This document shows positions 37,606 to 46,481 of a stretch of DNA of 64,000 nt, one piece after another. Within the stretch, counting starts at the first letter, position 1. Each line of letters opens with the position of its first letter. The notes under the pieces were generated by a model. That model had not been told where the DNA came from. It searched no databases and saw nothing but the letters and a program-made list of their open reading frames with translations. The stretch comes from Microthrixaceae bacterium (GTDB lineage: Bacteria; Actinomycetota; Acidimicrobiia; Acidimicrobiales; Microtrichaceae), in the NCBI GenBank assembly GCA_023957995.1, contig JAMLGK010000010.1:62001-126000 (forward strand). The letters are read 5' to 3'. Position numbers and translations under genes: made by a program.

Positions 37606-39033
37606 TCAGTCGCGAACTGCAAGCACCCGACGCACGAGCTCTTCCACGCGGTCCAGGTCATCGGGCACGTGATCGAAGTGCTCCGGCAACTCGAGAAGAT
37701 CACCGAGCTTCGCCGGAAGGGTCGGGCGGACACCGCTCGCGGCGAACACCGCGTCGGGGAACTTCGCCGGATGAGCGGTCGCGAGGCACACCATCGGCGT
37801 CGCTCCGTCCGGTGTGCGGGCAAGGATTCGTTCCGCCACGCCCACTCCCACAGCCGAGTGCGGATCGAGCAGCACACCGTGATCCTCGTGCATGCGCTCG
37901 ATCACATCTGCGGCGCCGTCGTCGGAGAGCCTCCCCGCATCGAAGTCAGCGCGGATGCGGTCGAGTATCTCCGAGGGCACCGTGACGCTTCCGTCGCCGC
38001 GGAACTCCCCCAGCATGGCGCTCACCGCTGAACCGTCGCGCCCCAGGACCTCGAACAGCAGACGTTCGAAGTTCGACGACACCTGTATGTCCATCGAGGG
38101 TGAGGTTGTGGGGACCACCTCGTTGGTGGACATGTCTCCGTCGTTGATGGTCCGGGTGAGGATGTCGTTGCGGTTGGACGCGACCACGAGTCGACGGATC
38201 GGCAGGCCCATCCGCTTGGCCACCCATCCGGCCAGCACGTTGCCGAAGTTGCCCGTGGGCACGCAGAAGTCCACCTCGGTGCCCTCGGGCGAGACCTCCA
38301 GGTGAGCCGACACGTAGTACACGACCTGGGCCATGACCCGGCCCCAGTTGATCGAGTTGACCGCGCTCAGACCCACCTCGGTGCGGAACTCCTCGTCGCC
38401 GAAGGCCGCCTTCACCAGGTCCTGACAGTCGTCGAAGGTGCCGTCCACCGCGACCGCGTGGCAGTTGGGCGCCGCGATGGTGGTCATCTGTCGTCGTTGG
38501 ATGTCCGAGGTGCGGCCGTCGGGGAACAGGATCACGCACTGCGCACGCGACAACCCGCTGAAAGCGTCCATCGCTGCGGAGCCGGTGTCACCCGAGGTGG
38601 CACCGAGGATCGTCACGCTCGAACCGCGCGCTGTCAGCACGTGGTCGAAAAGACGCCCCACCAGCTGCAGTGCCACGTCCTTGAACGCCAACGTCGGGCC
38701 GTGGAACAACTCCAGCAGCCACAGGTCCCCCAGTGGCCTCACAGGGCAGATCGCGGGCGAATCGAAGTCGGTGTAGGAGTCGTGGACCATGCGGGAGAAG
38801 TCCTCCCGGGTGATCTCCGGCTCACCCGTTGAGCCGACATCGGGAGCCTCCACGAAGGGCCACATCACCTCGACGGCGAGCTCCGGATAGCTGAGCCCGC
38901 GGAGTTCATCGAGGGGGGCCAGCTCCGGCCACGTCTCGGGTACGAACAGACCCCCGTCTGGGGCGAGTCCGGTCAACAACACATCCGCGAAACCGAGGGA
39001 GGCGGCCTCACCCCGCGTCGACACATACCGCAT
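37606..39033 (-). CDS. thrC: Threonine synthase
   Basis: 475 residues, PLP-dependent. K118 in HGPTLAFKDVALQ is the cofactor lysine; GATSGDTGSAA and PTGNFGN(V) bind substrate phosphate and cofactor. Length and N-terminus (MRYVSTRG) match the long form of ThrC found in many Proteobacteria rather than the short Mycobacterium form. Converts O-phosphohomoserine to threonine. Starts 3 bases after the hom stop. Confidence 0.95.
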   Translation of the reverse strand: MRYVSTRGEAASLGFADVLLTGLAPDGGLFVPETWPELAPLDELRGLSYPELAVEVMWPFVEAPDVGSTGEPEITREDFSRMVHDSYTDFDSPAICPVRPLGDLWLLELFHGPTLAFKDVALQLVGRLFDHVLTARGSSVTILGATSGDTGSAAMDAFSGLSRAQCVILFPDGRTSDIQRRQMTTIAAPNCHAVAVDGTFDDCQDLVKAAFGDEEFRTEVGLSAVNSINWGRVMAQVVYYVSAHLEVSPEGTEVDFCVPTGNFGNVLAGWVAKRMGLPIRRLVVASNRNDILTRTINDGDMSTNEVVPTTSPSMDIQVSSNFERLLFEVLGRDGSAVSAMLGEFRGDGSVTVPSEILDRIRADFDAGRLSDDGAADVIERMHEDHGVLLDPHSAVGVGVAERILARTPDGATPMVCLATAHPAKFPDAVFAASGVRPTLPAKLGDLLELPEHFDHVPDDLDRVEELVRRVLAVRD

Positions 39034-39036
39034 CGT

Positions 39037-40371
39037 TCAGTCCGAACCGACCACGCGCAGCACCGAGCCGACGTCGAGGACCGCGTCCAGATCCCGGAAT
39101 TCGTGGAGGGTCGCCCGCACGTCTGCCTCCTTGGCGTCATGGGTGATGAATATGAGCCTGGCCAGCCCGCCGCTACCGGCGACGACGGGGGTCGAGCCAT
39201 CGGAGGTCTCGAGCGACTGCTGCTCCATCGAGCGGATCGACACACCGTGCTTGCCGAACAGTCCGGCGACCGCGGCGAGGACTCCGGGACGATCGGCCAC
39301 TTCCAGGTTCAGGTAGTAGCGGTAGTGCAGGTCGTCGATCGGGCGGACCTTCGCCTTGGCGAAGCTCCCGAGCGACCCATGGGTGGCCTTGGCCAGGTTC
39401 GCGGCGGCATCGACAACGTCGCCCAGGACCGCTGATGCGGTCGGGTACCCGCCCGCGCCCCGCCCGAAGAACATGAGGTCACCGACGGCGTCGCCTTCGA
39501 CGAACACGGCATTGAAGCTGTCGCGGACCGAAGCGAGCGGGTGGTGGTCGGGAACCATCGTGGGATGCACGCGCACCGCAATCGACCCGTCCTCGAGGCG
39601 ATCACAGAGCGCGAGCAGCTTGATCTGGTAGCCGAGCCGGCGGGCGAAGTCGATGTCGGTCGCGGTTATCGACGAGATGCCCTCGTGGCTCACATCACCG
39701 GCGACGACCTTCTGGCCGAAGGCGATGGTGGCGATGATCGCTGCTTTGGCCCCCGCGTCGAAGCCCTCCACATCCGCAGTCGGATCGCGTTCTGCGTAGC
39801 CGAGACTCTGAGCCTCGGCCAGGGCCTCGGCGTAGGTCCAACCCTCTTCGGTCATCTTGGTGAGGATGTAGTTGGTGGTGCCGTTGACGATCCCCATCAC
39901 CCGCGAGACGTCCTCGCCCACCAGCGACTCGCGCAGCGGTCGCACGATCGGGATCCCGCCGGCGACCGCGGCCTCGAAGAGGAGGTCCACCCCGGCGTCA
40001 TCCGACGCGCCGAACAGCTCGACGCCGTGGTTGGCCAACAGTTCCTTGTTGGCGGTGACAACGGCCTTGCCATCGCCCAGGGCCCGCAGGATCAGTTCCC
40101 GGGCCGGTTCGATCCCACCGATCACCTCGACCACGAGGTCCACCTCGGGGTCGTCCACCACTTCGTCTGCGTCGGTGGTGAACACCTTGGCCGGAAGCGC
40201 AACATCGCGTTCCTTGGAGAGCGACCTGACGGCCACGCGGGTCACCTCGAGGCGGATCCCGGTGCGCGACTCGATGTCATCCGCACGATCCTCGACCAGA
40301 TTGATGAGTGCTGCACCCACGTTGCCGCACCCGAGGACTCCGATGTTCACCGATCGCTTCACGCCAGCCAC
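39037..40371 (-). CDS. hom: Homoserine dehydrogenase
   Basis: 444 residues. NAD(P)-binding GVLGCGNVG at the N-terminus, catalytic core with EAAVAGGIPI and NGTTNYIL, and a C-terminal ACT domain (about 355-440; RPGVLAAVAGLFGKHGVSI) that usually mediates threonine feedback. Makes homoserine for threonine and methionine. GTG 40371; 3-base gap to thrC. No thrB (homoserine kinase) lies in the unit. Confidence 0.96.
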   Translation of the reverse strand: MAGVKRSVNIGVLGCGNVGAALINLVEDRADDIESRTGIRLEVTRVAVRSLSKERDVALPAKVFTTDADEVVDDPEVDLVVEVIGGIEPARELILRALGDGKAVVTANKELLANHGVELFGASDDAGVDLLFEAAVAGGIPIVRPLRESLVGEDVSRVMGIVNGTTNYILTKMTEEGWTYAEALAEAQSLGYAERDPTADVEGFDAGAKAAIIATIAFGQKVVAGDVSHEGISSITATDIDFARRLGYQIKLLALCDRLEDGSIAVRVHPTMVPDHHPLASVRDSFNAVFVEGDAVGDLMFFGRGAGGYPTASAVLGDVVDAAANLAKATHGSLGSFAKAKVRPIDDLHYRYYLNLEVADRPGVLAAVAGLFGKHGVSIRSMEQQSLETSDGSTPVVAGSGGLARLIFITHDAKEADVRATLHEFRDLDAVLDVGSVLRVVGSD

Positions 40372-40470
40372 GGTACCGGTCGCCCCCGCGTTCCCACGAG
40401 CCGATAGCGAACAGTTCCATCGGGTCCGGCCGGGAAGGCGGTGGTGATTCGCCGAGTGGGGCCGGATGCC

Positions 40471-41538
40471 TCAGTCGGCGACGTGCACCTGGACTTCCCC
40501 GGGCCCAGACACGCTGCTCCAGTCGTTCGGTTGTGGCTGTCGCGCCCGGGACGGAAGGTCGTCGGCCGCATCCAGGTACCCGATCTGGCTGACCAGTCGC
40601 TGTTCGTGGACTGCCCGCAACTGCTGCGCACATTGCTGGGGGTGTTCCACGAGTTGCTCCCATCCATAGCGAACCGTCTGCCAGCCCTCTGCCGCGGCAG
40701 CCGCATCGCGCCGCTCGTCCGCACGGGCAGTGCGGATGCGATCGTGCCGGTGGCGCCCGTCGCACTCGACTATCAGTCGGGGCTGCAGCCAGGCCCGATC
40801 ACAGAACTCCGCCGGGCTGTCGACTCCCGGCGGGCCGAACTGGGCGATGCCCCGTGGCAGGCCCGCCAGCCGGAGCACGTGATCCAGGGCACCCTCGAGG
40901 TGACCCTGCTGCACCCCGTCGTCGGGAAGGTACCCGGCGAGGACATCCTCGAGCGCGCGCATCGAGGGTCTCGAGCGAGCAGACCGCGCCTGCACCACGC
41001 GCAGCATCTCGTCGGGAGTCACCAACCGCTGCGCGGTGGCGTGATCGAGCCATGCCTCGAGCCGCGAACGCGATGCCCCCGGGGCGAGATCGACGATCGT
41101 CCGGGCCACCGACGTGGTCGGAAGCAGACCGATCCGCACCACCTGGCCCGGAGGCAGGTCCCCTCCCCTGAAGAGCTGCCCCTCGCCATACCGCCGGTTG
41201 CCGTGGGCGGGCAGGATCAGACACGGGCTGCCCTCCTCGACCTCCGGCAGCGAGTGGATCCGGGCAGCCGAGCGGTGACTCACCACGGTGTCGGCGCCGA
41301 CGTGGAGATGGGCGGTCCACACATCTGCGAGCCACCCGGTCGGTGCCCCCGGAAGGCAGAGAACCCTCGGGGTCAGGCGATGCCAACGCCCCGAGCGCAC
41401 CCGTGAACCGAGGATCCGAACTCCCCCGTCGCACAGCGACCGGACCTGGGCCCGGGTGAACCGTTGCATCTGGCGCGCTGCTATCGCCTCGATCTGCTCG
41501 TCAGCTCCCGTGATCGTCATGCCCGTACGATCGGTCAT
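40471..41538 (-). CDS. AbiEi-like/DUF559 endonuclease-like protein
   Basis: 355 residues. N-terminal winged-helix-like part (FTRAQVRSLCDGGVRILGSR, LTPRVLCLPGAP) as in AbiEi-type proteins, and a C-terminal DUF559-type domain of the Vsr/PD-(D/E)xK fold (LIVECDGRHRH, then DERRDAAAAAEGW). Actinobacteria carry many such genes singly; a role in phage defence is suggested for relatives, not proven. It interrupts the lysA-hom order. ATG at 41520 is an alternative start. Confidence 0.72.
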   Translation of the reverse strand: MTDRTGMTITGADEQIEAIAARQMQRFTRAQVRSLCDGGVRILGSRVRSGRWHRLTPRVLCLPGAPTGWLADVWTAHLHVGADTVVSHRSAARIHSLPEVEEGSPCLILPAHGNRRYGEGQLFRGGDLPPGQVVRIGLLPTTSVARTIVDLAPGASRSRLEAWLDHATAQRLVTPDEMLRVVQARSARSRPSMRALEDVLAGYLPDDGVQQGHLEGALDHVLRLAGLPRGIAQFGPPGVDSPAEFCDRAWLQPRLIVECDGRHRHDRIRTARADERRDAAAAAEGWQTVRYGWEQLVEHPQQCAQQLRAVHEQRLVSQIGYLDAADDLPSRARQPQPNDWSSVSGPGEVQVHVAD

Positions 41539-41603
41539 GACGGGCCCCCGCGAAACGGGTCGGCCGACCCTCTCCCCCAGGAACGATCACTCCCCCGGAA
41601 CGA

Positions 41604-41619
41604 CCCTCTCGGCAGAGGG
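41604..41619 (-). terminator. Hairpin downstream of lysA
   Basis: CCCTCT-CGGC-AGAGGG, a perfect 6-base stem 31 bases after the lysA stop in a 111-base gap; no T-run. Confidence 0.4.
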
Positions 41620-41649
41620 GGTGAGAATCGGATCGGTCGGGTTCCGGAC

Positions 41650-42924
41650 TCAGCCCATGTCGGTGGCCAGCAGATCGGCGACGGTCTCCCGACGTACGAC
41701 CTCGCGGGCCTCGCCCTCCGACACGAAGACCACCGGTGGGCGGAGCACCTTGTTGTAGTTGCTGCCCATCGAGTGGCCGTAGGCGCCCGTCACCGGTGTG
41801 GCGACGATGTCTCCGACCGCCAGGTCCCCGGGAAGGGTCCCCTCTCTCACGATCAGGTCACCCGACTCGCAGTGCTTCCCGACCAGGCGGACCGGCAACT
41901 CACGCTCCGCTGCGACGGCTCGCGGCAGGAAAGTCTCGTAGCCCGACCCGTAGAGGACCGGCCGGGGGTTGTCGCTCATTCCGCCGTCCACCGCCACATA
42001 GGTGCGGACCCCGGGGATGAACTTGATCGTGCCCACCTCGTAAAGGGTCACAGCTGCCTGGGCGACGATCGACCGACCCGGTTCGGCCGCGATCGAAGCC
42101 GTGATCCCGGCCTCCCGGCAGGTCCTGATGATCGCTCCGGCCCAGGAGGTGAGCGTCGGGGCCTCCTCACCCTCGACGTAGGCCACACCGAGCCCACCGC
42201 CCACGATCAGTTCCGGCAGGCCCTCGTCGACCACGAAGGGCGCCACGGTCCGGAGGCCCTCGAGGAAGTTCTCCACGCTGAAGACCTGCGACCCGATGTG
42301 CATGTGCAGTCCTACGAGGTCGAACGCGCTCGAGGCTGCTGCCCGTTGCGTGGCGGAGTGGGCCTGACCGGTGGGCAGCGGAAACCCGAACTTCGAATCG
42401 AGGTTCCCGGTGCGCACGTGCTCGTGGGTGTGCACTTCGATACCCGGATTGATCCTCAACAGGATCTTCGGTCGCGGCAACCCGTCCGCCACCAGGGATT
42501 CGAGACGGTCCAGTTCCACCTCTGAATCCACCACGATTCGACCCACACCGGCATCGAGCGCTGCCCTGAGTTCCCAGACGGCCTTGTTGTTGCCGTGCAG
42601 GACCAGCCGGTCGGGTGGCACTCCCGCAGCCAGGGCAACGGCCAACTCGCCTCCCGTGGCGACGTCGAGGCGCATCCCCTCCTCGTGGGCGAGGCGGGCC
42701 ATCGCCCGACACAGGAATGCCTTGGTGGCGTATATCGCTCCATCGGGCCCGAGCGCCTCGACCGCTTCGCCGGCCCGTGCGCGCAGGTGCGCCTCGTCAT
42801 ATACGAACAGGGGGGTCCCGAAGTCCGCGGCCAGGTCGAGAAGGTCCACGCCACCGATCCGGAGGTGTCCTGCATCGTCGGCCGAAGAGGTCGACGGCAG
42901 CAGTCCCACCGGCAGCGCACTCAT
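41650..42924 (-). CDS. lysA: Diaminopimelate decarboxylase
   Basis: 424 residues, fold-III PLP enzyme. K68 in YATKAF binds PLP; HMHIGSQ, the glycine-rich loop GGGLG and the CESGD active-site motif are intact. Makes lysine from meso-diaminopimelate. Located between argS (37-base gap) and hom as in other Actinobacteria. Confidence 0.96.
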   Translation of the reverse strand: MSALPVGLLPSTSSADDAGHLRIGGVDLLDLAADFGTPLFVYDEAHLRARAGEAVEALGPDGAIYATKAFLCRAMARLAHEEGMRLDVATGGELAVALAAGVPPDRLVLHGNNKAVWELRAALDAGVGRIVVDSEVELDRLESLVADGLPRPKILLRINPGIEVHTHEHVRTGNLDSKFGFPLPTGQAHSATQRAAASSAFDLVGLHMHIGSQVFSVENFLEGLRTVAPFVVDEGLPELIVGGGLGVAYVEGEEAPTLTSWAGAIIRTCREAGITASIAAEPGRSIVAQAAVTLYEVGTIKFIPGVRTYVAVDGGMSDNPRPVLYGSGYETFLPRAVAAERELPVRLVGKHCESGDLIVREGTLPGDLAVGDIVATPVTGAYGHSMGSNYNKVLRPPVVFVSEGEAREVVRRETVADLLATDMG

Positions 42925-42961
42925 GGCGCGTGGACCGTCGGGGGCGTATCCGTCGGTGGCA

Positions 42962-44587
42962 TCACATCGCCTCCGGTGCGCTCACACCGAGCAGGTCCAG
43001 ACCCACCCGGAGCCCGATCCGTGCCGACTCCGCCAACCACCAGCGAGCCTGACGCAGCTCTTCGGGCGTGTCCGGGGAGAGGATCGGGCAGTCGTGGTAG
43101 AAGCCGTGCACCGCACCGGCGAGCTCCCGGACCCAGGTGGTCACCTTGTGTGGTGCGCGTTCCCGGGCGGCCAGCTCGACCACGGCCGGCAACTCGTGGA
43201 GAACACGCATGACCGCCAACTCCCGCTCATGGGTGAGTACCGACAGATCGACCCCGGCGAGCGGTAGACGTTCGAATCCGCGCTCGGTTGCCACGCGGTC
43301 AATCGAGTTGAGCCGGGCGTTGGCCATCTGCACGTAGAACACGGGGTTCTCGTTGGACTGGGCAACGATCAGATCGAGATCGACGGTCTGGGGTGAGTCC
43401 ACCGACTGCAGCAGATACGTGAGCCGTACCGCGTCCGCCCCCACCTCATCGATCAACTCCTCGAGGGTCACCAGGTCGCCCGAGCGCTTGGAGATCTTCA
43501 CCTCCGAGCCCTCTCGCTCGAGACGTACGAGCTGTGTGATCACGACCTCGAGATCGTCGGGATCGTGACCCAGCGACTGGACCGCCGCCTTCATCCGCGG
43601 CACATAGCCGTGATGGTCTGCACCCCACACGTTGACCAGGAGCTGCCAGCCCCGCGAGAACTTGTCGCGGTGGTACGCGATGTCCGGCAACAGGTAGGTG
43701 AACTCACCATCGCTCTTGACCAGTACGCGGTCCTTGTCGTCTCCGTAGTCGGTCGATCGGAGCCACACCGCACCGTCCCGGTCCTCCACGACCCCCCTGT
43801 CTCGCAGGTCCTCCAGGGTGGTCTCGATCGCTCCGGTCGCGACCATGTCGCGTTCGGAGAACCATCGATCGAACTCGACGTTGAGAGCACCGAGGACCCT
43901 GCGCTGTTCGGCCAGCGCGAACTCGTAGCCCCACTCGAGCGGATCGGCACCTTCGGGCATCTCCGAGGCCCACTCAGAGATGTAGGCGCCCATGTAGCCA
44001 CCCTCGGGAGGGTCCTCACCCGCCGCTCGGGCGGCGAGGCTGTCGGCGTAGGTCTTCATCTGCACGCCGCGATCGTTGATGTAGAACTCACGGCCCACCT
44101 CGAAGCCTGCGAATTCCAGAACCCTCGCCAGCGCATCCCCGTAGGTGGCACCGCGAGCGTGGCCGGCATGAACCGGCCCGGTCGGGTTGGCGGAGACGAA
44201 CTCCACCAACACCCTGCGACCCCCACCCATCCCGGAGCGCCCATAGCCGGACCCCTCGGCCACCACCAGACCGATCCGTTCGTGCAGCCAGGTGGGAGCG
44301 AGGCGGAAGTTGACGAATCCCGGCCCGGCGATCTCGATTCCCTCCACATGGGCCAGATCAGCGGCCTCGAGCAACCCGACCAGCTCGGCGGCCAGTTCGC
44401 GCGGGTTGCGACCGTTGCGTTTGGCGAGTGCAAGAGCGACGTTGGTGGAGAAGTCACCGTGGTCGGGGTTGGCCGGACGCTCCAGGTGGACCTCGGCGGG
44501 CCGAGAGGGAAGGCCCTCGAGGCCGACCTCGCCCAACGCTGTGGCGACGGCGGTGCGGATTGTGTTCTCAACGCTGTCGACGGGCAT
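42962..44587 (-). CDS. argS: Arginyl-tRNA synthetase
   Basis: 541 residues, class I. HIGH-type motif PVHAGHARG, KMSKS-type VKISKRSG, N-terminal additional domain (HGDFSTNVALALAK) and C-terminal DALR helical domain (MANARLNSIDRV). First gene of the minus-strand aspartate-family block and divergent from a tRNA-Arg gene 145 bases away. Confidence 0.97.
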   Translation of the reverse strand: MPVDSVENTIRTAVATALGEVGLEGLPSRPAEVHLERPANPDHGDFSTNVALALAKRNGRNPRELAAELVGLLEAADLAHVEGIEIAGPGFVNFRLAPTWLHERIGLVVAEGSGYGRSGMGGGRRVLVEFVSANPTGPVHAGHARGATYGDALARVLEFAGFEVGREFYINDRGVQMKTYADSLAARAAGEDPPEGGYMGAYISEWASEMPEGADPLEWGYEFALAEQRRVLGALNVEFDRWFSERDMVATGAIETTLEDLRDRGVVEDRDGAVWLRSTDYGDDKDRVLVKSDGEFTYLLPDIAYHRDKFSRGWQLLVNVWGADHHGYVPRMKAAVQSLGHDPDDLEVVITQLVRLEREGSEVKISKRSGDLVTLEELIDEVGADAVRLTYLLQSVDSPQTVDLDLIVAQSNENPVFYVQMANARLNSIDRVATERGFERLPLAGVDLSVLTHERELAVMRVLHELPAVVELAARERAPHKVTTWVRELAGAVHGFYHDCPILSPDTPEELRQARWWLAESARIGLRVGLDLLGVSAPEAM

Positions 44588-44732
44588 GGACGGGTGATGC
44601 TACCGGCGTTGGGAGATCGCCCCGAAGCCGAAAGCCGGTCGCGATCGCTGCCGGCGCGCTTGCGAGCTCCGTCATGGGCACGGGGCGCCTTCCACCACCC
44701 GGCGCGCCAGCCGCTACGATTCGCCTTCCCGA

Positions 44733-44804
44733 GCCCCCGTAGCTCAGGGGATAGAGCAGTGGCTTCCGGAGCCATGTGCGCAGGTTCGAATCCTGCCGGG
44801 GGCA
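44733..44804 (+). tRNA. tRNA-Arg (anticodon CCG)
   Basis: Full cloverleaf: acceptor GCCCCCG (44733-44739) with CGGGGGC (44797-44803), D stem GCTC/GAGC, anticodon stem GTGGC/GCCAT with loop TTCCGGA (anticodon CCG at 44766-44768, reads CGG), T stem GCAGG/CCTGC with loop TTCGAAT, discriminator A44804. The CCA end is not encoded. TACGAT at 44715-44720 is a likely -10 box. Confidence 0.97.
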
Positions 44805-44874
44805 CGTTCTCGCGAGTTGGCCAGCAGGTCTCGGGCGAGGGGGTTTGCGTCAGGGCGCCGATACCATTTTCGGG

Positions 44875-46458
44875 ATGCTCACCGAGCCAGAGACCGGTGC
44901 TCCATCGACCACCCGCCGTCGTTCGAGCGACCACCCGAGCCCCGACCTCGCGGACGCTGCGTCCGGCGCTCCGAGTGGGCGCAAGCTCTCCCTGGCGGTC
45001 GTCGCCGCACTGGCAGCGGGCCAGTTCCTCGTCGGGTTGGACGCAAGTGTCGCCACCGTCGCCCTGCCCCGGATCCAGCGGGAGCTCGGTGCATCGGCAC
45101 CGCAGCTGCAATGGGTGCTCATGGCCTACGTGGTCGCGGGTGCAGCGCTCGCACTACCCGTGGGTGCCCTCGGCGACCGGCTGGGTCGCAAGCGGCTCTA
45201 CCTCGGCGGCGCCGGGCTCTTCGCCGTGGGCTCACTCGCGAGCGCCCTCGCTCCGTCGATGTCGGTCCTCATCGGGGCCAGGGCGCTGCAGGGAGTCGGG
45301 GCGGCCGCACTGGGATCACTCGCCCTGGCCATGCTCACCACCTCGGTCGACAAGGATCGCATCGGTTCGGTCGTCGGCATCTGGACCGCGGTGTCGACAG
45401 CCGCCATGGCACTGGGTCCGCTCATCGGGGGACTGCTGGTGCAGAGCGTCGGTTGGCGTTGGGTCTTCGGAATCAATGTCCCGCTCGCCCTGGCGGTGCT
45501 GGTCGTCGCTGCGGCCAAGCTGCCGAGCAGGCCGGTGCGCGACGCCGCACCACTCGAGTGGATCGGCTCGGCTCTGGTCACAATCGCCCTCATCTCGCTC
45601 TCGTTGGGCCTGAACGCAGCCGAGAAGACCGGATTCGCATCGGTACGTGCCCTCCTGCCGATAGCGATCGGACTCGGGGTCGTGGCCGTGGCGGCCCTCC
45701 AGCAACGACGTGCGAAGGTCCAGATGCTCGACTGGTCCCAGTTGTCCCGGCGACCCGTCCCCGCCGCCCTGGTGCTCTCGGTGCTGCTCGGCCTCGCACT
45801 GTCGGGATCACTGTTCCAGCTGACACTGCTGTTGCAGAACGCCCTCGGGTTCTCACCTGCCGAGTGCGGGCTCGTGACCCTCGGAGCAACCGCATCGTTC
45901 ATCATCCTCTCCCCCCTGTCGGGCAAGCTGGCCAAACGGTTCGGACTCGCCCCGCTCACCTGCACCGGCCTGGCGCTCGCAGCGGTCGGGATGTTCCTGT
46001 TGTCGCGTGTCGGCGACTCCACCGCGGCCTGGGTGATCTCCGCCGACCTGGCCGTCCTCGGTGCCGGACTGGGGATCGCGATGCCTGCGGTATCGGCGGC
46101 CACGATGTCGGCGGTGGACCCCGAAGCGGCCGGCAGCGCATCAGGTGCGCTCAACCTGGCCTCGCAGGTCGCATCGGTGCTCGGGATCGCCATCATCGGA
46201 TCGATCGCCATGTCGCGCACCGGATCATCCTGGGATTCGCTGGCGGGATCGAGCCACCATCTGCTCGAGCTCCGCCCGGAGGTGGTGGCGGGAGACTTCG
46301 AGGCGGTCCGCAAGGCGGTCGGATCGAGCGACGCAACCAGGGCTGCACAGGTCTTCACCAGTGGCGTCGGCGAGGCATTCAGGATCGGAGCGCTCGGCCT
46401 CGCGGTAGCCGCGGCGGCAGCGCCGTTCCTGCTGCGCGGTGCCCGCAGCGCCGATTGA
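44875..46458 (+). CDS. MFS exporter, 14-helix DHA2 (EmrB/QacA) type
   Basis: 527 residues, about fourteen membrane helices. Early motif D (LDASVATVALPRIQRELG) and motif A (GALGDRLGRKRLYL) and the long helix pair LQGVGAAALGSLALAM are typical of drug:proton antiporters. Substrate unknown. ATG 44875 is preferred to the frame start inside the tRNA. Stop converges on the antiporter gene. Confidence 0.9.
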   Translation: MLTEPETGAPSTTRRRSSDHPSPDLADAASGAPSGRKLSLAVVAALAAGQFLVGLDASVATVALPRIQRELGASAPQLQWVLMAYVVAGAALALPVGALGDRLGRKRLYLGGAGLFAVGSLASALAPSMSVLIGARALQGVGAAALGSLALAMLTTSVDKDRIGSVVGIWTAVSTAAMALGPLIGGLLVQSVGWRWVFGINVPLALAVLVVAAAKLPSRPVRDAAPLEWIGSALVTIALISLSLGLNAAEKTGFASVRALLPIAIGLGVVAVAALQQRRAKVQMLDWSQLSRRPVPAALVLSVLLGLALSGSLFQLTLLLQNALGFSPAECGLVTLGATASFIILSPLSGKLAKRFGLAPLTCTGLALAAVGMFLLSRVGDSTAAWVISADLAVLGAGLGIAMPAVSAATMSAVDPEAAGSASGALNLASQVASVLGIAIIGSIAMSRTGSSWDSLAGSSHHLLELRPEVVAGDFEAVRKAVGSSDATRAAQVFTSGVGEAFRIGALGLAVAAAAAPFLLRGARSAD

Positions 46459-46464
46459 GATACG

Positions 46465-46480
46465 CCGGTCCACCGACCGG
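46465..46480. terminator. Hairpin between convergent transporter genes
   Basis: CCGGTC-CACC-GACCGG, a perfect 6-base stem in the 23-base gap between the two stops, usable in both directions. Confidence 0.45.
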
Positions 46481-46481
46481 A

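Noticed and set aside
44733-44804. tRNA-Arg as integration site of a mobile element
   Set aside because: No integrase, no repeated 3' tRNA end nearby, and neighbours are ordinary chromosomal genes.
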